From Deinococcus gobiensis I-0 (GTDB taxonomy: Bacteria; Deinococcota; Deinococci; Deinococcales; Deinococcaceae): a stretch of DNA of 64,000 nt. Below the pieces are notes generated by a model that saw only the letters and a list, made by a program, of their open reading frames with translations, was not told the origin of the DNA and made no database searches. The DNA lies in NCBI RefSeq assembly GCF_000252445.1, contig NC_017805.1, positions 204,093 to 268,092 of the forward strand, in the 5' to 3' direction. The translations under genes and the position numbers were made by a program. Shown piece after piece: positions 49,656-62,293 of this stretch; position 1 is the first letter of the stretch; each line of letters begins with the position of its first letter.

Positions 49656-51056
49656 ATGTCCCCCCACCCATCCCCCACCCCCCGACCCCTGGCCGACCTC
49701 AACGCCCTGAGCGAGGACGCCTTCGCGCGGCACTTCGCCGGGGTGCTGGAACATTCGCCGCACTACGCGCGCGTGGCGGCCCGGCAGCGGCCCTTCGCCG
49801 ACGCCGAGGCCGCCGCGCGCGCCTTCATGGATGCCGCGTGCTCGGGTACACCCGAGGAACAGCTCGCGCTGATCCGCGCGCACCCGGACCTCGCGGGCAA
49901 GGCGGCGCTGGCGGGCGAGCTGACCGCCGAGAGCGCGGGCGAGCAGGCCTCGGCGGGGCTCGACCGCCTGAGCCCAGAGGAATACGCCGAGTTCGGGCGC
50001 CTGAACGCGGCCTACCACGAGAAGTTCGGGCTGCCCTACGTGGTATGCGTGCGCGAGAACGACAAAGCCAGCATCTTCGCGGGCGCGCGCCGCCGCCTGG
50101 AGCACACGCCCGAGCAAGAACGGGAGGCCGCGCTGCGCGAGATCGGGCGCATCGCGCGGCTGCGGGTGCTGGACCTGATAACATCCCGCGACATGAGCGA
50201 AGCCCCCCGCGTGAAGGTCCGGCTCGGCGAGAACAATTACGGCAAGGCCGACGTGCAGCTGTTCAAGGTGTTCCGGGACACGCCGCGCCACGAGGTCCGC
50301 GACGTGCGGGTGCGGGTCGCCATGACCGGCGATTTCGGGGCCGCGCACGTGGACGGCGACAACACCGGCCTGCTCGCCACCGACACGGTGCGCAACACCG
50401 TCTATGCGCTCGCCAAGACGGGGTTCGCGGGCAGCGTCGAGGAGTTCGGCAAGGAACTCGTGCGGCACTTCGTGGCGGCCGGGCCGCGCGTGCAGGGCGC
50501 CTTCGCCGAGTTCACCGAGCACCTGTGGTCGCGCATCGAGGTGGACGGGCAGGGCCACGACCATTCCTTCGTGCGCCAGATGCCCAAGCACACCGCGCGG
50601 GTCGAGGGCGACGGCCAGACCTTCAGGGTCACGTCGGGGATCGAGGAACTGTATGTCCTCAAGACGACCCGGAGCGGCTGGGCCGGCTATCTGCTCGACG
50701 AGCCCTACACCACCCTGCCCGAAACGACCGACCGCGTCATGGCGACCTTCGTGACCGCGCGCTGGGAGTACGCCGTGGCCGGGTGCGACTACGACGACGT
50801 GTGGGCGCGCGCCTACCGGCAGATTCAGGAGACCTTCACCGACCACTACTCGCCCAGCCTCCAGAACACGCTGTACCGTCTGGGCGAGGCCGTGCTGGAC
50901 CGCTGCCCCGAAATTTCGCGGGTGTGGTTTCAGTTGCCCAACAAGCACCACCTGCCGTACAACCTGGCACGCTTCGGGCTGGAGAATAACGGCGAGATCT
51001 TCCATGTGGACCCCGAACCCTACGGCCTGATGGAAGGCTGGGTCGAGCGCGCGTGA
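49656..51056 (+). CDS. pucL: fused OHCU decarboxylase (UraD) - urate oxidase
   Basis: The 466-residue protein joins two urate-pathway enzymes. Residues about 10-170 are a UraD domain ([16 protein letters not shown], then [13 protein letters not shown] with the catalytic His and [17 protein letters not shown]). Residues about 182-466 are cofactor-free uricase ([29 protein letters not shown], and the ANKHH-like NKHHLPYNL near the end). B. subtilis PucL has the same order. The start has AGGAG 5 nt upstream. The linker holds rare codons, out-of-frame TGA-TAA stops, and an internal ATG at 50193. The HIU hydrolase gene overlaps it. Confidence 0.92.
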   Translation: MSPHPSPTPRPLADLNALSEDAFARHFAGVLEHSPHYARVAARQRPFADAEAAARAFMDAACSGTPEEQLALIRAHPDLAGKAALAGELTAESAGEQASAGLDRLSPEEYAEFGRLNAAYHEKFGLPYVVCVRENDKASIFAGARRRLEHTPEQEREAALREIGRIARLRVLDLITSRDMSEAPRVKVRLGENNYGKADVQLFKVFRDTPRHEVRDVRVRVAMTGDFGAAHVDGDNTGLLATDTVRNTVYALAKTGFAGSVEEFGKELVRHFVAAGPRVQGAFAEFTEHLWSRIEVDGQGHDHSFVRQMPKHTARVEGDGQTFRVTSGIEELYVLKTTRSGWAGYLLDEPYTTLPETTDRVMATFVTARWEYAVAGCDYDDVWARAYRQIQETFTDHYSPSLQNTLYRLGEAVLDRCPEISRVWFQLPNKHHLPYNLARFGLENNGEIFHVDPEPYGLMEGWVERA

Positions 51057-51424
51057 GCGGCGCGGCGACGGGGGCGGGCGGCCTGAGCACCCATGTGCTC
51101 GACACCGCGCGGGGCCGCCCGGCCCAGGGGGTGCGCGTCGAACTGTTCGGTCTCGAGGGGGAAGGGCGGCGGGCGCTGGCCGAGGCCGTCACGAACGCCG
51201 ACGGCCGCACCGACACCCCCCTGATCGCGCGGGGCGAGCTGCGCGCGGGCACCTACGAACTGAGCTTCCATGTCGCGCCGTATTTCAGGGACTTCGGGGC
51301 CGCCGCCGATCCGCCTTTTCTGGACGTGGTGACGCTGCGCTTCACGGTGGCCGACCCGGCAGGGCACTACCACGTGCCGCTGGTGGTCACGCCCTGGTCC
51401 TACAGCACCTACCGGGGCAGCTGA
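51053..51424 (+). CDS. uraH: 5-hydroxyisourate hydrolase (transthyretin-related)
   Basis: This 123-residue enzyme converts hydroxyisourate, the uricase product, into OHCU, the UraD substrate. It completes the urate-to-allantoin route with the upstream fusion. Family marks are [14 protein letters not shown] (catalytic His), the [14 protein letters not shown] strand, [19 protein letters not shown] and the invariant C-terminal YRGS. The start is GTG overlapping the uricase stop (GTGA). Its first ten residues are a non-conserved Gly/Ala stretch. Confidence 0.95.
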   Translation: MSGAATGAGGLSTHVLDTARGRPAQGVRVELFGLEGEGRRALAEAVTNADGRTDTPLIARGELRAGTYELSFHVAPYFRDFGAAADPPFLDVVTLRFTVADPAGHYHVPLVVTPWSYSTYRGS

Positions 51425-51480
51425 GACCCGGGTCCGGGCAGACCGCAGCCGCGCCCACAGCCCGCGCCCCGGCGCTGCCC

Positions 51481-51486
51481 TACAGT
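51481..51486 (+). promoter_or_regulatory. candidate leaderless -10 of the NIF3-like gene
   Basis: TACAGT ends 6 nt before the ATG at 51493 and no Shine-Dalgarno is present. A -35 is not apparent. Confidence 0.45.
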
Positions 51487-51492
51487 GCCTGC

Positions 51493-52197
51493 ATGCCGAC
51501 CCTGACGGACTTGGCCGCCTGGCTCGGGCGGCGACTGCAAGAAGACCGGACCGTATGGCGGCCAGGCACCCCCGGCGCGCCGGTGCGGCGGCTGGTGCTG
51601 GCCCTGGAGCCGGGCGACCTGCCCCCCACGCCGCCCCCCGGCGAGGCGGGCGCGCTGTTCGTTCACCGGGCCTTCCGGCTGGGGGAACGCTGGCCGGCGT
51701 GGCCGGTCCTGACCTCGCACGACGGCTTCGACCGCGCCCTGACGACCGGCGAGAACCCGGCCCTGGCCGCGCGCCTGGGTTGGGCCGCGCCGCGCCCCCT
51801 GCACTGGAAGGGCCCTGGGGACCGGAGCGCGGCGACCGGCATGGTGGCCGACCCCGGCCTGCCCTGGCCCGAGCTGCTGGCCCAGCTGGACCATGAGTTT
51901 GGCGGCCACGAGGCCCTGGTTCCCCCGGCGGACCCCGGCGCACCCGCCCGCGTGGCCGTCATGAACGCCATGCGGCCCGAGCTGCTGCGCGAGGTCCACG
52001 GCCGGGGCGTGGGGGTCTACGTGACCGGGCAGCTGCGCCCCGGCGCGGTCGACACGGCGCGCGGGCTGGGGCTGGGGGTGGTGGCGCTGGGCCACCGCCG
52101 CAGCGAGGTCTGGGGCCTGCATCAGCTCGCCCGCGAACTGCGCGCCGCCTTCCCCGAACTGGACACCACTGTCCTGGGCGGCCGGGACCCGGGCTGA
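51493..52197 (+). CDS. NIF3-like (DUF34) protein, tentative
   Basis: The 234-residue protein has a C-terminal pattern (VGVYVTGQLRPGAVDTARGLG, VVALGHRRSEVWGL) close to the NIF3/DUF34 family, whose members bind two metal ions. The expected N-terminal His-rich metal site is weak (TSHDGFDRAL). The middle (about 110-150) is acidic and variable. Function is not known even for well-studied relatives. It stands alone between the urate genes and the cyclic-di-GMP genes. A TANNNT hexamer 6 nt upstream indicates leaderless expression. Confidence 0.55.
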   Translation: MPTLTDLAAWLGRRLQEDRTVWRPGTPGAPVRRLVLALEPGDLPPTPPPGEAGALFVHRAFRLGERWPAWPVLTSHDGFDRALTTGENPALAARLGWAAPRPLHWKGPGDRSAATGMVADPGLPWPELLAQLDHEFGGHEALVPPADPGAPARVAVMNAMRPELLREVHGRGVGVYVTGQLRPGAVDTARGLGLGVVALGHRRSEVWGLHQLARELRAAFPELDTTVLGGRDPG

Positions 52198-52208
52198 ACT
52201 CCTTGCCC

Positions 52209-53219
52209 TCAGGCGCGGGCCAGCCGCTTGCGGGCGTACATGGCCTGATCGGCGCGCGAGAGCCAGCTGTCCGGCGACTCGCCGACCTCCCGCCGCGCCA
52301 GGCCCATGCTGGCCGCCGCGAGCGGAAAGACCCGGCGGACCCCCGTCAGGACGGCAGTGAGCCGGGCCTGCATCTGGGCTTCGCTGGTGTCCGGCATCAG
52401 CAGCGCGAATTCGTCGCCGCTGATGCGGTAGGCCCGGCCCCCACCCTGCCTGAAGCCCTCGCCGAACAGCTGCAGCAGCTGATCGCCCGCCGCGTGCCCG
52501 TGGGTGTCGTTGACCTGCTTGAGGCCGTCGATGTCGATGACCGCCAGCAGGAAGCCGGCCGCCGCCCCCGCCAGATCGTCCTCGAGCGCGCGGCGGTTGT
52601 GCAGGCCGGTCAAGTGGTCGCGGTGGGCCAGTTCGCGCATCAGGCGGCTGCGTTCCTGCTCGTGGGCCAGCTCGTCGCGCGCCCGACTGAACGAGTGGAG
52701 CACCGCGAGCAGCGTGCCGTGCGCGAACAGCAGGGTCAGGGGGAGGCCGACGCCCTCGTACGGCCCGGACGACGACGCGCGCGTGGCCCAGGCGTGCGGC
52801 AACGTGAGCCCGATGAACAGCGCCAGGCTCAGCGAGGCGAGTCTCAGGGCCAGCCTGGAGGGCCACTGCAGAAACAGGAACACGTAGATGCTGGGCAGGT
52901 GCAGGCTGGCCGCCAGCAGCACCATCCCGGACGCCGGATGGTCCGGCAGCACGTACAGCGCCGTCGTCCAGGAGAACAGCAGCAGCGTGATGTAGACCTG
53001 CGGCGCGGCCACCAGCAGCAGCCCGCGCAGCCGCGCCGGGCCGAAAAGCGCCAGGAGCCCGAAGCACAGGATCACCAGCAGGATCGCCGCATAGACCGGG
53101 GCGCTCAGGTGAAGGAGGCGCAGCAGCAGCAGGCCCACCGCCGCCGACACCGCCGGCATCCACAGCAGCAGGCGGAGCGGGTCGGTCAGCTGCAGCTGGG
53201 TGCTCGCCCGGCGAATCAC
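52209..53219 (-). CDS. membrane diguanylate cyclase (GGDEF)
   Basis: The product has 336 residues. About six hydrophobic segments (about 15-170) precede a helix (FSRARDELAHEQERSRLMRE) and a GGDEF domain (about 195-336). The opening DHLTGLHNRRAL and the catalytic AVIDIDGLKQVNDTHGHAAGD are present. The active loop is ISGDEFAL, with Ser for the first Gly, a change tolerated in some active cyclases. A GTG start at 53219 is used because no better codon is in frame; a Shine-Dalgarno is not evident. It is convergent with the NIF3-like gene and divergent from the GGDEF-EAL gene. Confidence 0.87.
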   Translation of the reverse strand: MIRRASTQLQLTDPLRLLLWMPAVSAAVGLLLLRLLHLSAPVYAAILLVILCFGLLALFGPARLRGLLLVAAPQVYITLLLFSWTTALYVLPDHPASGMVLLAASLHLPSIYVFLFLQWPSRLALRLASLSLALFIGLTLPHAWATRASSSGPYEGVGLPLTLLFAHGTLLAVLHSFSRARDELAHEQERSRLMRELAHRDHLTGLHNRRALEDDLAGAAAGFLLAVIDIDGLKQVNDTHGHAAGDQLLQLFGEGFRQGGGRAYRISGDEFALLMPDTSEAQMQARLTAVLTGVRRVFPLAAASMGLARREVGESPDSWLSRADQAMYARKRLARA

Positions 53220-53511
53220 CGGACCGCCGGGCGATGAGAGAGATGAAATCTTCTAGGTAAACGTCGAGTCATTTATTGCTGCCTACCATAGCCCCTGCGG
53301 CCTCTCCCCGCTCTGACAATGCCTCTTCGTCGAAAGGGTGAATCTTAATGCAACCCGGGCCTGGACCTGCAAAAGATGAAGGCCACGTCAGGGGCCGGTA
53401 CGAAGAATGCCCGGCGCAGCGCGCGCCCCTTGTGATAGGCATTAGGCAGTTTTCCCGCCTCCGGCGCGTCCGGTCTTCTTTCCACCTCTTTCCCCAGAAC
53501 GAGGCCCAGCG

Positions 53512-55649
53512 ATGCGTTCATCCGACCCTGAAGCGAGCCCCAACCCCCACCTCCTGGCCCTGGAGGACATCGAGGCGCTCCTGAGCCGCAGCGCCGTCCT
53601 GCACTGGGAAATCGGGGCGCGCAGCCGGATCATGAACCTGCACGACGGCGACGATGTGGGCGGCATCCAGACGGAGGACCTGCTCGCCTGCCTGCCCGGC
53701 CGCTACCGGTCCCTGGCCGTCCGGTCCATGATCCGGCTGTTCCTGCGGGGCGGCTTCCTGGACTTCGAGGGCCCGCTGACCCTGGCCTCGGGCAAGGTCT
53801 TGTGGGTTCAGCTCACGGCCTACCGCACGCTGGCCGGCGGCCCCCCCCGAAACTGCGCGGGCTGCTGCGCGACGTGACCCAGCGGCACGACGAGCGCACC
53901 CAGCTTCTCGAGCAGCGGGGGCTGCTGCGCGCCCTGATGGAACAGACCCTCGTCGGTATCTCGATCAAGGACCGCCAGGGCCGCTTCATCCTCTCGAACT
54001 CGGCGGTGCGCGATTTCGCCTCGCCGCGCGACGGCGTGCTGATCGGCAAGACGAACGCCGACCTCTTCCAGCAGGAACTCGCCCAGTTCGCCGCGCAGCT
54101 CGACCAGAGCGTTCTGGCGACCGGCGAGGCGGCGGTGAGCGAGATCGACCTCGGGGCCGAGGCGAACCACCGCAGCCTGATGATCAGCAAACTGCCCTAC
54201 TGGCAGGGCGAGCAGCTCAGCGGCACCGTCACCTTCACCGTGGACGTGACTGCCCGGCGCCAGCTCGAGCGCCAGCTCACGCAGCACTCGGCCGAGCTGG
54301 AGGCGCGGGTGCGCGAACGCACGGCCGAGTTGCAGGCCATCAACGACCGCCTGCACTACGCCGCCATGCACGATACCCTCACCGGCCTGCCCAACCGTAC
54401 CCAGCTCGCCGAGTGGACCCTGGAACTGCTGGGGCGCGCGCCCTGCCCGGACGACCAGCCCCTGTTCGGACTGCTGCTCATCGACCTCGACCACTTCAAG
54501 CGCATCAACGACCGTTTCGGACACCTCGGCGGGGACTCGCTGCTGCACGCCCTGGCCCAGCGCCTCGTGCAGAGCCTTCCGGCCGCACGGATCTGCCGGC
54601 TGGGCGGCGACGAGTTCGTGGTGCTGCTCGGCGACCTCAACGATCCCGAAGCGGCCGTCCATATCGCCGAGGAACTCCTGACCGAACTGCGGCGGCCCTT
54701 CACGCTCGACGGGCGCGAGGTGCAGATCGGCATGAGCATCGGCGTGACCTTCGCCTGGACCCGCCACGCCCGCCTCCAGGACCTGCTCGACGAGGCCGAC
54801 ATGGCGATGTACACCGAAAAGCGCAGCAGCCGCCATGTCCGGGTCTTCGAGCCCTGGATGCGTGAGCGCCACCGCCTGCTGCAGGACATTCAGGACGACC
54901 TGCCCGGCGCGGCCGAGCGCGGTGAGCTGTCGGTGGTCTTCCAGCCGGTGGTGGACCTGCGCCGCCGGAAGGTGCAGGGGGCCGAAGCCCTGGTGCGCTG
55001 GCGCCACCCCCGCCACGGCCTGATCGGGCCGGCCGAATTCATTCCGGTGGCCGAGACGCAGGGGTACATCACGGCCATCGACCTGTGGGTGCTGCGTGAG
55101 GCGGCGCGTCAGCTGCTCCCCCTGATCCGCACGGGGCAGATCCATCAGATCGCGGTGAATTTCTCGGCGCAGCATTTCTCGACCCCGGATTTCGTGGGAC
55201 GGATCCAGGCGGTGCTGCGCGCGACCGGCCTGCCCCTGAACGCCCTGGTCGTCGAGATCACCGAGAGCATGTTCATGGAAAACCACCAGACGGCCAACCT
55301 CGCCCTGCGCGAACTGATCCGTCTGGGGGCCTCGGTGGCGGCCGACGACTTCGGCACCGGGTATTCCTCGCTGGCCTACCTGCAGCGGCTGCCGCTGCGC
55401 ACCATCAAGATCGACCGGTCCTTCGTGGCGACCTCAGCGCAGCACACCGGCATCGTGCGCTCCATCGTCGAGATTGCGCACACCCTGAACCTGCGCGTGG
55501 TCGCCGAGGGCATCGAGACGCCCGCGCAGCTCGGGGTCCTGCGCGACCTGGGCTGCGACTTCGGCCAGGGCTACCTGATCGCGCGGCCCATGTCCGTCGA
55601 CGACCTGAGCGTCTGGCTGCGCGACTGGGACGCGGCGGCGCTGACCTGA
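53512..55649 (+). pseudogene. PAS-GGDEF-EAL protein broken by a frameshift in a C8 run
   Basis: The gene would encode about 712 residues but is one base short of a whole number of codons. Frame 1 runs from ATG 53512 to about 53848 (N-terminal PAS-like, ending LTAYRTLAGGPP). Frame 2 continues to 55649 (KLRGLLRDVTQRHDERTQLL, a PAS domain, GGDEF with LGGDEFVVLLG, and EAL with GAEALVRW, DDFGTGYSSL, KIDRSFV and EGIET). They meet at eight consecutive C (53841-53848); nine would restore the frame. If the shift is real, downstream domains would depend on slippage or internal initiation. All EAL catalytic motifs are intact. It could be assembly error or a phase-variable tract. Confidence 0.85.
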
Positions 55650-55703
55650 CACCTCCTGGCGGCCGGGCCGGACCCGTCCAGAGATCTGTCAGGCACGCGA
55701 AGG

Positions 55704-55709
55704 TAGGGT
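55704..55709 (+). promoter_or_regulatory. candidate leaderless -10 of the third GGDEF gene
   Basis: TAGGGT lies 5 nt before the ATG at 55715; there is no clear -35. GTGAGG between them is a poor Shine-Dalgarno. Confidence 0.4.
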
Positions 55710-55714
55710 GAGGC

Positions 55715-56749
55715 ATGGCCGAGCCTTCACGCACCGCGCCCCCGAACGCACGGCGACGACAGTACCTGCTGCTGTCGCTGTGCGTAGCGGTCATCCAGGG
55801 CGTGATCCTGCTGCTGTCGCTGCCGACCCTGAGCGTCACGGCCCTGCTGCCGGCCCTGGGCCTGGGCATCACGCTGGTGCTGGCGGGGCTGCTGTGGCAG
55901 CCGAAGATCACGCAGACGGTGTTCAGCCACGTGGTCCTGGGCCTGGGCAACCTGTGGGTGCTGACCGGGCTCGCGCTGCACCTGAGCGTGGACCCCACGC
56001 CCCTGAGCACCCAGCTCATCGGCAGTCTGGGGCTGGGGGTGCTGGCCTACGCATGGTTCTCGTTCCCGGTGGCGACGGCCTGGACCCTGGTCGGCGCGCT
56101 GCCGGTGATGCTCGCGGGATTCGCGCGCCCCGGCGAGACGGCCGCCACCCTGCAGGGCGCGCTGGTGCTGCTGCTCATCGCGGCCATGAGCCGCTCGGGC
56201 CGGCAGCTCATCCAGGAACGCGAGCGGGTGGCCCTGCTCCAGAACCTCGCCTACCGCGATCCCCTGACCGGCCTGCACAACCGCCGCGTACCGGTGGAGG
56301 AACTCGAGCGGCTCATGGCGCTGCGGCCGGTGCCGACCGACGTGTCGGTGATCATCTTCGATCTCGACCACTTCAAGCGCATCAACGACAATTTCGGCCA
56401 CCTGCGCGGCGACGACGTGCTGACCTACGTGGCCGCGCTGCTCACGCGCCAGCTACCCGAGGGCACGCTGCTGTGCCGCTGGGGCGGCGAGGAATTCCTG
56501 GCGATCCTCTTCGGACTCAGGCGCGCGCAGGCGCAGGACGCGGTCGCCCGGGTCCTGGCGGACATCCGCCGTATCCAGATCAAGGGACTCGACGGCCTGA
56601 GTTGCAGCGCAGGGGGCGCGATGCTCACCGAGGCCCCCGGCGTGCGCGAGGTGCTGCTGCTCGCCGACCACCGGCTCTACGCGGCCAAGGCGGCGGGCCG
56701 CGACCGCGCCTGCTGGGACCTGCCCCCGGGACCACCGGGCGCGGGCTAG
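55715..56749 (+). CDS. membrane diguanylate cyclase (GGDEF)
   Basis: The product has 344 residues. Six hydrophobic segments (about 15-165) are followed by a short coiled helix and a GGDEF domain (about 180-340). It has DPLTGLHNRR, IIFDLDHFKRINDNFGHLRGD and an active loop in the GGEEF form (CRWGGEEFLAILFG). No separate sensor domain is seen, so the membrane part may sense a signal. It follows the broken GGDEF-EAL gene by 65 bp. Three cyclic-di-GMP proteins thus lie in 4.5 kb. Confidence 0.9.
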   Translation: MAEPSRTAPPNARRRQYLLLSLCVAVIQGVILLLSLPTLSVTALLPALGLGITLVLAGLLWQPKITQTVFSHVVLGLGNLWVLTGLALHLSVDPTPLSTQLIGSLGLGVLAYAWFSFPVATAWTLVGALPVMLAGFARPGETAATLQGALVLLLIAAMSRSGRQLIQERERVALLQNLAYRDPLTGLHNRRVPVEELERLMALRPVPTDVSVIIFDLDHFKRINDNFGHLRGDDVLTYVAALLTRQLPEGTLLCRWGGEEFLAILFGLRRAQAQDAVARVLADIRRIQIKGLDGLSCSAGGAMLTEAPGVREVLLLADHRLYAAKAAGRDRACWDLPPGPPGAG

Positions 56750-57065
56750 GCCGTGTCGGCTCAGGGGACCCCCAGCCCGACACCGGGGCAGGTCGCGGCA
56801 GGCCAACCGGACTGACCCGCGCCCGGAGGGATGCAGGACCAGAACTCAGCGGCGTGAAGGCCAGGGCAAGCCGCCGACCTCTGGCCTGAGCGGCGGGGAG
56901 CGGCACGAACCGAAAGCCCCGCAGCCACGGCCAGAAACGGGCGCTCTCGTCCGTGGAGGACGGCGGCAGCCGCGAATTCCTCCTGATCCCCCTGGTGGGA
57001 GACGAAGGCCCCGGCGTCACCGGTCCGGGAACGCATCTCCATCCCCATGGCCCTCAATGAGGGGA
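56750..57065. other. intergenic region without a supportable gene
   Basis: A minus-strand frame (56761-57111) is open for 116 codons but has low-complexity composition, no start signal of quality and no family similarity. It overlaps the promoter of the next gene. Nothing else is seen. Confidence 0.4.
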
Positions 57066-57106
57066 GCGCAATCTTGCGCTCATTCCTATAGTGCAATATA
57101 TTGCAC
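57066..57106 (+). promoter_or_regulatory. leaderless promoter and two palindromic operators of the XRE-cupin gene
   Basis: A -35-like TTGCGC (57074-57079) and TATATT -10 (57097-57102) are 17 bp apart, and the ATG is 7 nt beyond. Two palindromes cover them: GCGCAATCTTGCGC (57066-57079) and the perfect 16-mer GTGCAATATATTGCAC (57091-57106). They share the TTGC half-site and are centred 26 bp apart. Placement over the -35 and -10 suggests autorepression by the adjacent XRE protein. Confidence 0.65.
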
Positions 57107-57109
57107 ATC

Positions 57110-57670
57110 ATGGCGGACGACCTCGATCACGCCCTGCGTACCCTGGCCGACAATCTCCGGTATCACCGCGCCCAGCGGGCGTGGACGCAGGATGACCTTG
57201 CGCAGGCTTCCGGGGTCAGTCGCCGCATGATTGCCGCCCTCGAAGCCGCACGGAACAACGTCAGCCTCTCCACGCTCGACCACCTCGCCCAGGCGCTGAG
57301 CCTCACCTTCGCCGAACTCGTCTCTCCGCGTCTGTCCGCCGGTACAGGGCAGGTTCAGCGCGGCGTCACCCTCTGGACCTCATCCCACTTGGGTAGCCAG
57401 GCCGTCCTCGTCAATACGGCTCCCGCCCGGCAGGGGACCGAACTCTGGCATTGGCACCTCGGTCCCGGGGACCACTATGTCGCCGCGCCCGATCCGCAGG
57501 GCATGACGGAGCTTCTCTACGTCCTCCATGGCGAACTCACGGTCGAGTTCACGGACCGGCAGGTTCGCCTGGAGGCCGGCGATTCCCTCACCTATCCGTC
57601 CGATCAGCCCTACACGTACCGCAATACCGGCCCCGCCCCGACCGGATTCATCCGGAACGTCACCCACTGA
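57110..57670 (+). CDS. XRE-family regulator with cupin sensor domain
   Basis: The 186-residue protein has a helix-turn-helix (about 6-65: LADNLRYHRAQRAWTQDDLA then SGVSRRMIAALEAARNNVS) and a C-terminal cupin (about 110-186: WHWHLGPGDHY, ELLYVLHGELTVEF, LEAGDSLTYPSDQPYTYRN). This combination is typical of small-molecule-sensing repressors. The start at 57110 is preferred over TTG 57101 because it lies 7 nt after the -10 and begins the fold. It precedes the EamA exporter by 65 bp on the same strand, and likely controls it and itself. Confidence 0.88.
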   Translation: MADDLDHALRTLADNLRYHRAQRAWTQDDLAQASGVSRRMIAALEAARNNVSLSTLDHLAQALSLTFAELVSPRLSAGTGQVQRGVTLWTSSHLGSQAVLVNTAPARQGTELWHWHLGPGDHYVAAPDPQGMTELLYVLHGELTVEFTDRQVRLEAGDSLTYPSDQPYTYRNTGPAPTGFIRNVTH

Positions 57671-57735
57671 AGGCGCCGCTGCCTTTTCCCCTCGCAGCGC
57701 ACGGGGGAACCCCGCGCCATGCCTCAAGGAGCCGT

Positions 57736-58680
57736 ATGCGCTTCAGTCGACAAGAACTGCTGCTGGTCCTCATCACGATGATCTGGGGCGGCACCTTCCT
57801 CGCGGTCCACCACGCCCTGGCCTACACCGGACCCCTCTTTTTCGTCGGGCTCCGCTTCCTGATCGCCGCAGTCCTGCTGACGCTGCTGACCTTCCGCACC
57901 CTCGGACGGCCCACCCGAACGGAGCTGGGCGCAGGTGCGCTCATCGGCGCGGCGATCGGGGCGGGGTATGCCATGCAGACGACCGGGCTCCAGACCATCC
58001 CGAGCAGCACCTCGGCGTTCATCACGGCCCTGTATGTCCCGCTCGTCCCCCTGTTGCAGTGGCTGTTCCTGCGCCGGCCCCCTTCGCTGATGGCCTGTGT
58101 CGGCGTCGCCCTGGCGTTCGGCGGCCTGCTCCTGGTCGCGAATCCGGAAGGAACCGCCTTCGCTTTCGGGGCAGGGGAATACTGGACCCTCGCGAGTGCC
58201 GTGGCCATCGCCCTCGAAATTCTCCTGATCAGCGCCTCTTCTCACCGTGTGGACGCGCGGCGCGTGACGGTCGTCCAGCTTCTGGTGGCCTCCGGGCTGT
58301 CCTTCCTGGCGATGTGGCCCGCCAGGGAACAGGTGCCCGCGTTCTCGTGGGCCCTGGCCGTGACCGTGCTGGTGCTGGGCGCCGCGAGCGCGCTGATCCA
58401 GTTCGGGATGAACTGGGCACAGAAGACCGTCTCACCGACACGCGCCACGGTCATCTACACGGGCGAGCCTGTCTGGGCGGGCCTCATCGGCCGCGTCGCG
58501 GGAGAGCGCTTGCCGCTGGCGGCCTTGTTCGGGGGACTGCTCATCGTGCTGGGCGTTCTGGTGAGTGAGCTGCCCTTGCCCGTCCGGCTCCGGCTCCGCC
58601 GCCTGCCGCTTCGCCGGCGCCACCGGACGGAGGGACCAGGGACCACCTCTGCCATGCCCCCGGGAGATCCCCAGCCGTAA
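57736..58680 (+). CDS. EamA/DMT-family transporter
   Basis: The 314-residue inner-membrane protein has ten hydrophobic segments in two EamA repeats. The first is marked by LVLITMIWGGTFLAVHHALA and the second by EYWTLASAVAIALEILLISA, with the ATVIYTGEPVWAGLIG signature near 245. Such proteins export amino acids or other metabolites. The Arg-rich tail after about 280 is non-conserved. CAAGGAG precedes the ATG. Its gene neighbour, the XRE-cupin regulator, probably controls it. Confidence 0.88.
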   Translation: MRFSRQELLLVLITMIWGGTFLAVHHALAYTGPLFFVGLRFLIAAVLLTLLTFRTLGRPTRTELGAGALIGAAIGAGYAMQTTGLQTIPSSTSAFITALYVPLVPLLQWLFLRRPPSLMACVGVALAFGGLLLVANPEGTAFAFGAGEYWTLASAVAIALEILLISASSHRVDARRVTVVQLLVASGLSFLAMWPAREQVPAFSWALAVTVLVLGAASALIQFGMNWAQKTVSPTRATVIYTGEPVWAGLIGRVAGERLPLAALFGGLLIVLGVLVSELPLPVRLRLRRLPLRRRHRTEGPGTTSAMPPGDPQP

Positions 58681-58911
58681 TTCGTTTGCTCCTGACCCGC
58701 AAGCACCTGGCCCCTGCGGCCCCCTGCCCTGGCCACCATGCCCGCAAACGCCGCGCGAGGCGCTACACTCGGTCCACTCAAGTTTCGATTCCGCAGCCGG
58801 GCGCTTCTGTGCCCGCCGCGTCCGGCTCCGGCGACCCTGGCCCCCTGCGGGCAGCGGCGGCGTCCTGTCTGGTCTCCGCTCCTGCCCCGTCTGTTTTCCC
58901 GAGGTAGACGC

Positions 58912-60609
<1,698 letters not shown>

Positions 60610-60628
60610 GCTTCGGCCGCTGCAGAGC

Positions 60629-60660
60629 GCCTCGCCAAGAGAAGTCGGCGGGGCATTTTT
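60629..60660 (+). terminator. intrinsic terminator of the acyl-CoA ligase gene
   Basis: GCCTCGCC (60629-60636) pairs with GGCGGGGC (60647-60654), with one G-U pair, and is followed by ATTTTT. Confidence 0.75.
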
Positions 60661-60672
60661 CTACTACCTATT

Positions 60673-60722
60673 TTCCATCAGATGAAATTGAACGCCAAAA
60701 GATGGAACGGGGCTGGTACAGT
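60673..60722 (+). promoter_or_regulatory. malate synthase promoter and candidate IclR operator
   Basis: An extended -10 (TGG before TACAGT, 60717-60722) lies 5 nt before the ATG at 60728. Upstream, TTCCATC (60673-60679) and GATGGAA (60701-60707) form an inverted repeat across 21 bp, in an AT-rich patch. TTCCATC is also nearly palindromic with GATGAAA right after it. The IclR-family regulator encoded after malate synthase is the natural candidate to bind. Confidence 0.5.
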
Positions 60723-60727
60723 GACCC

Positions 60728-62285
<1,558 letters not shown>

Positions 62286-62293
<8 letters not shown>

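Noticed and set aside
57101..57109. TTG 57101 as start of the XRE-cupin protein
   Set aside because: It lies inside the -10 and operator palindrome; ATG 57110 fits the leaderless spacing and the domain start.
56761..57111. Minus-strand frame of 116 codons between GGDEF and XRE genes
   Set aside because: Low-complexity composition, no ribosome-binding site, and overlap with the XRE promoter and operators.
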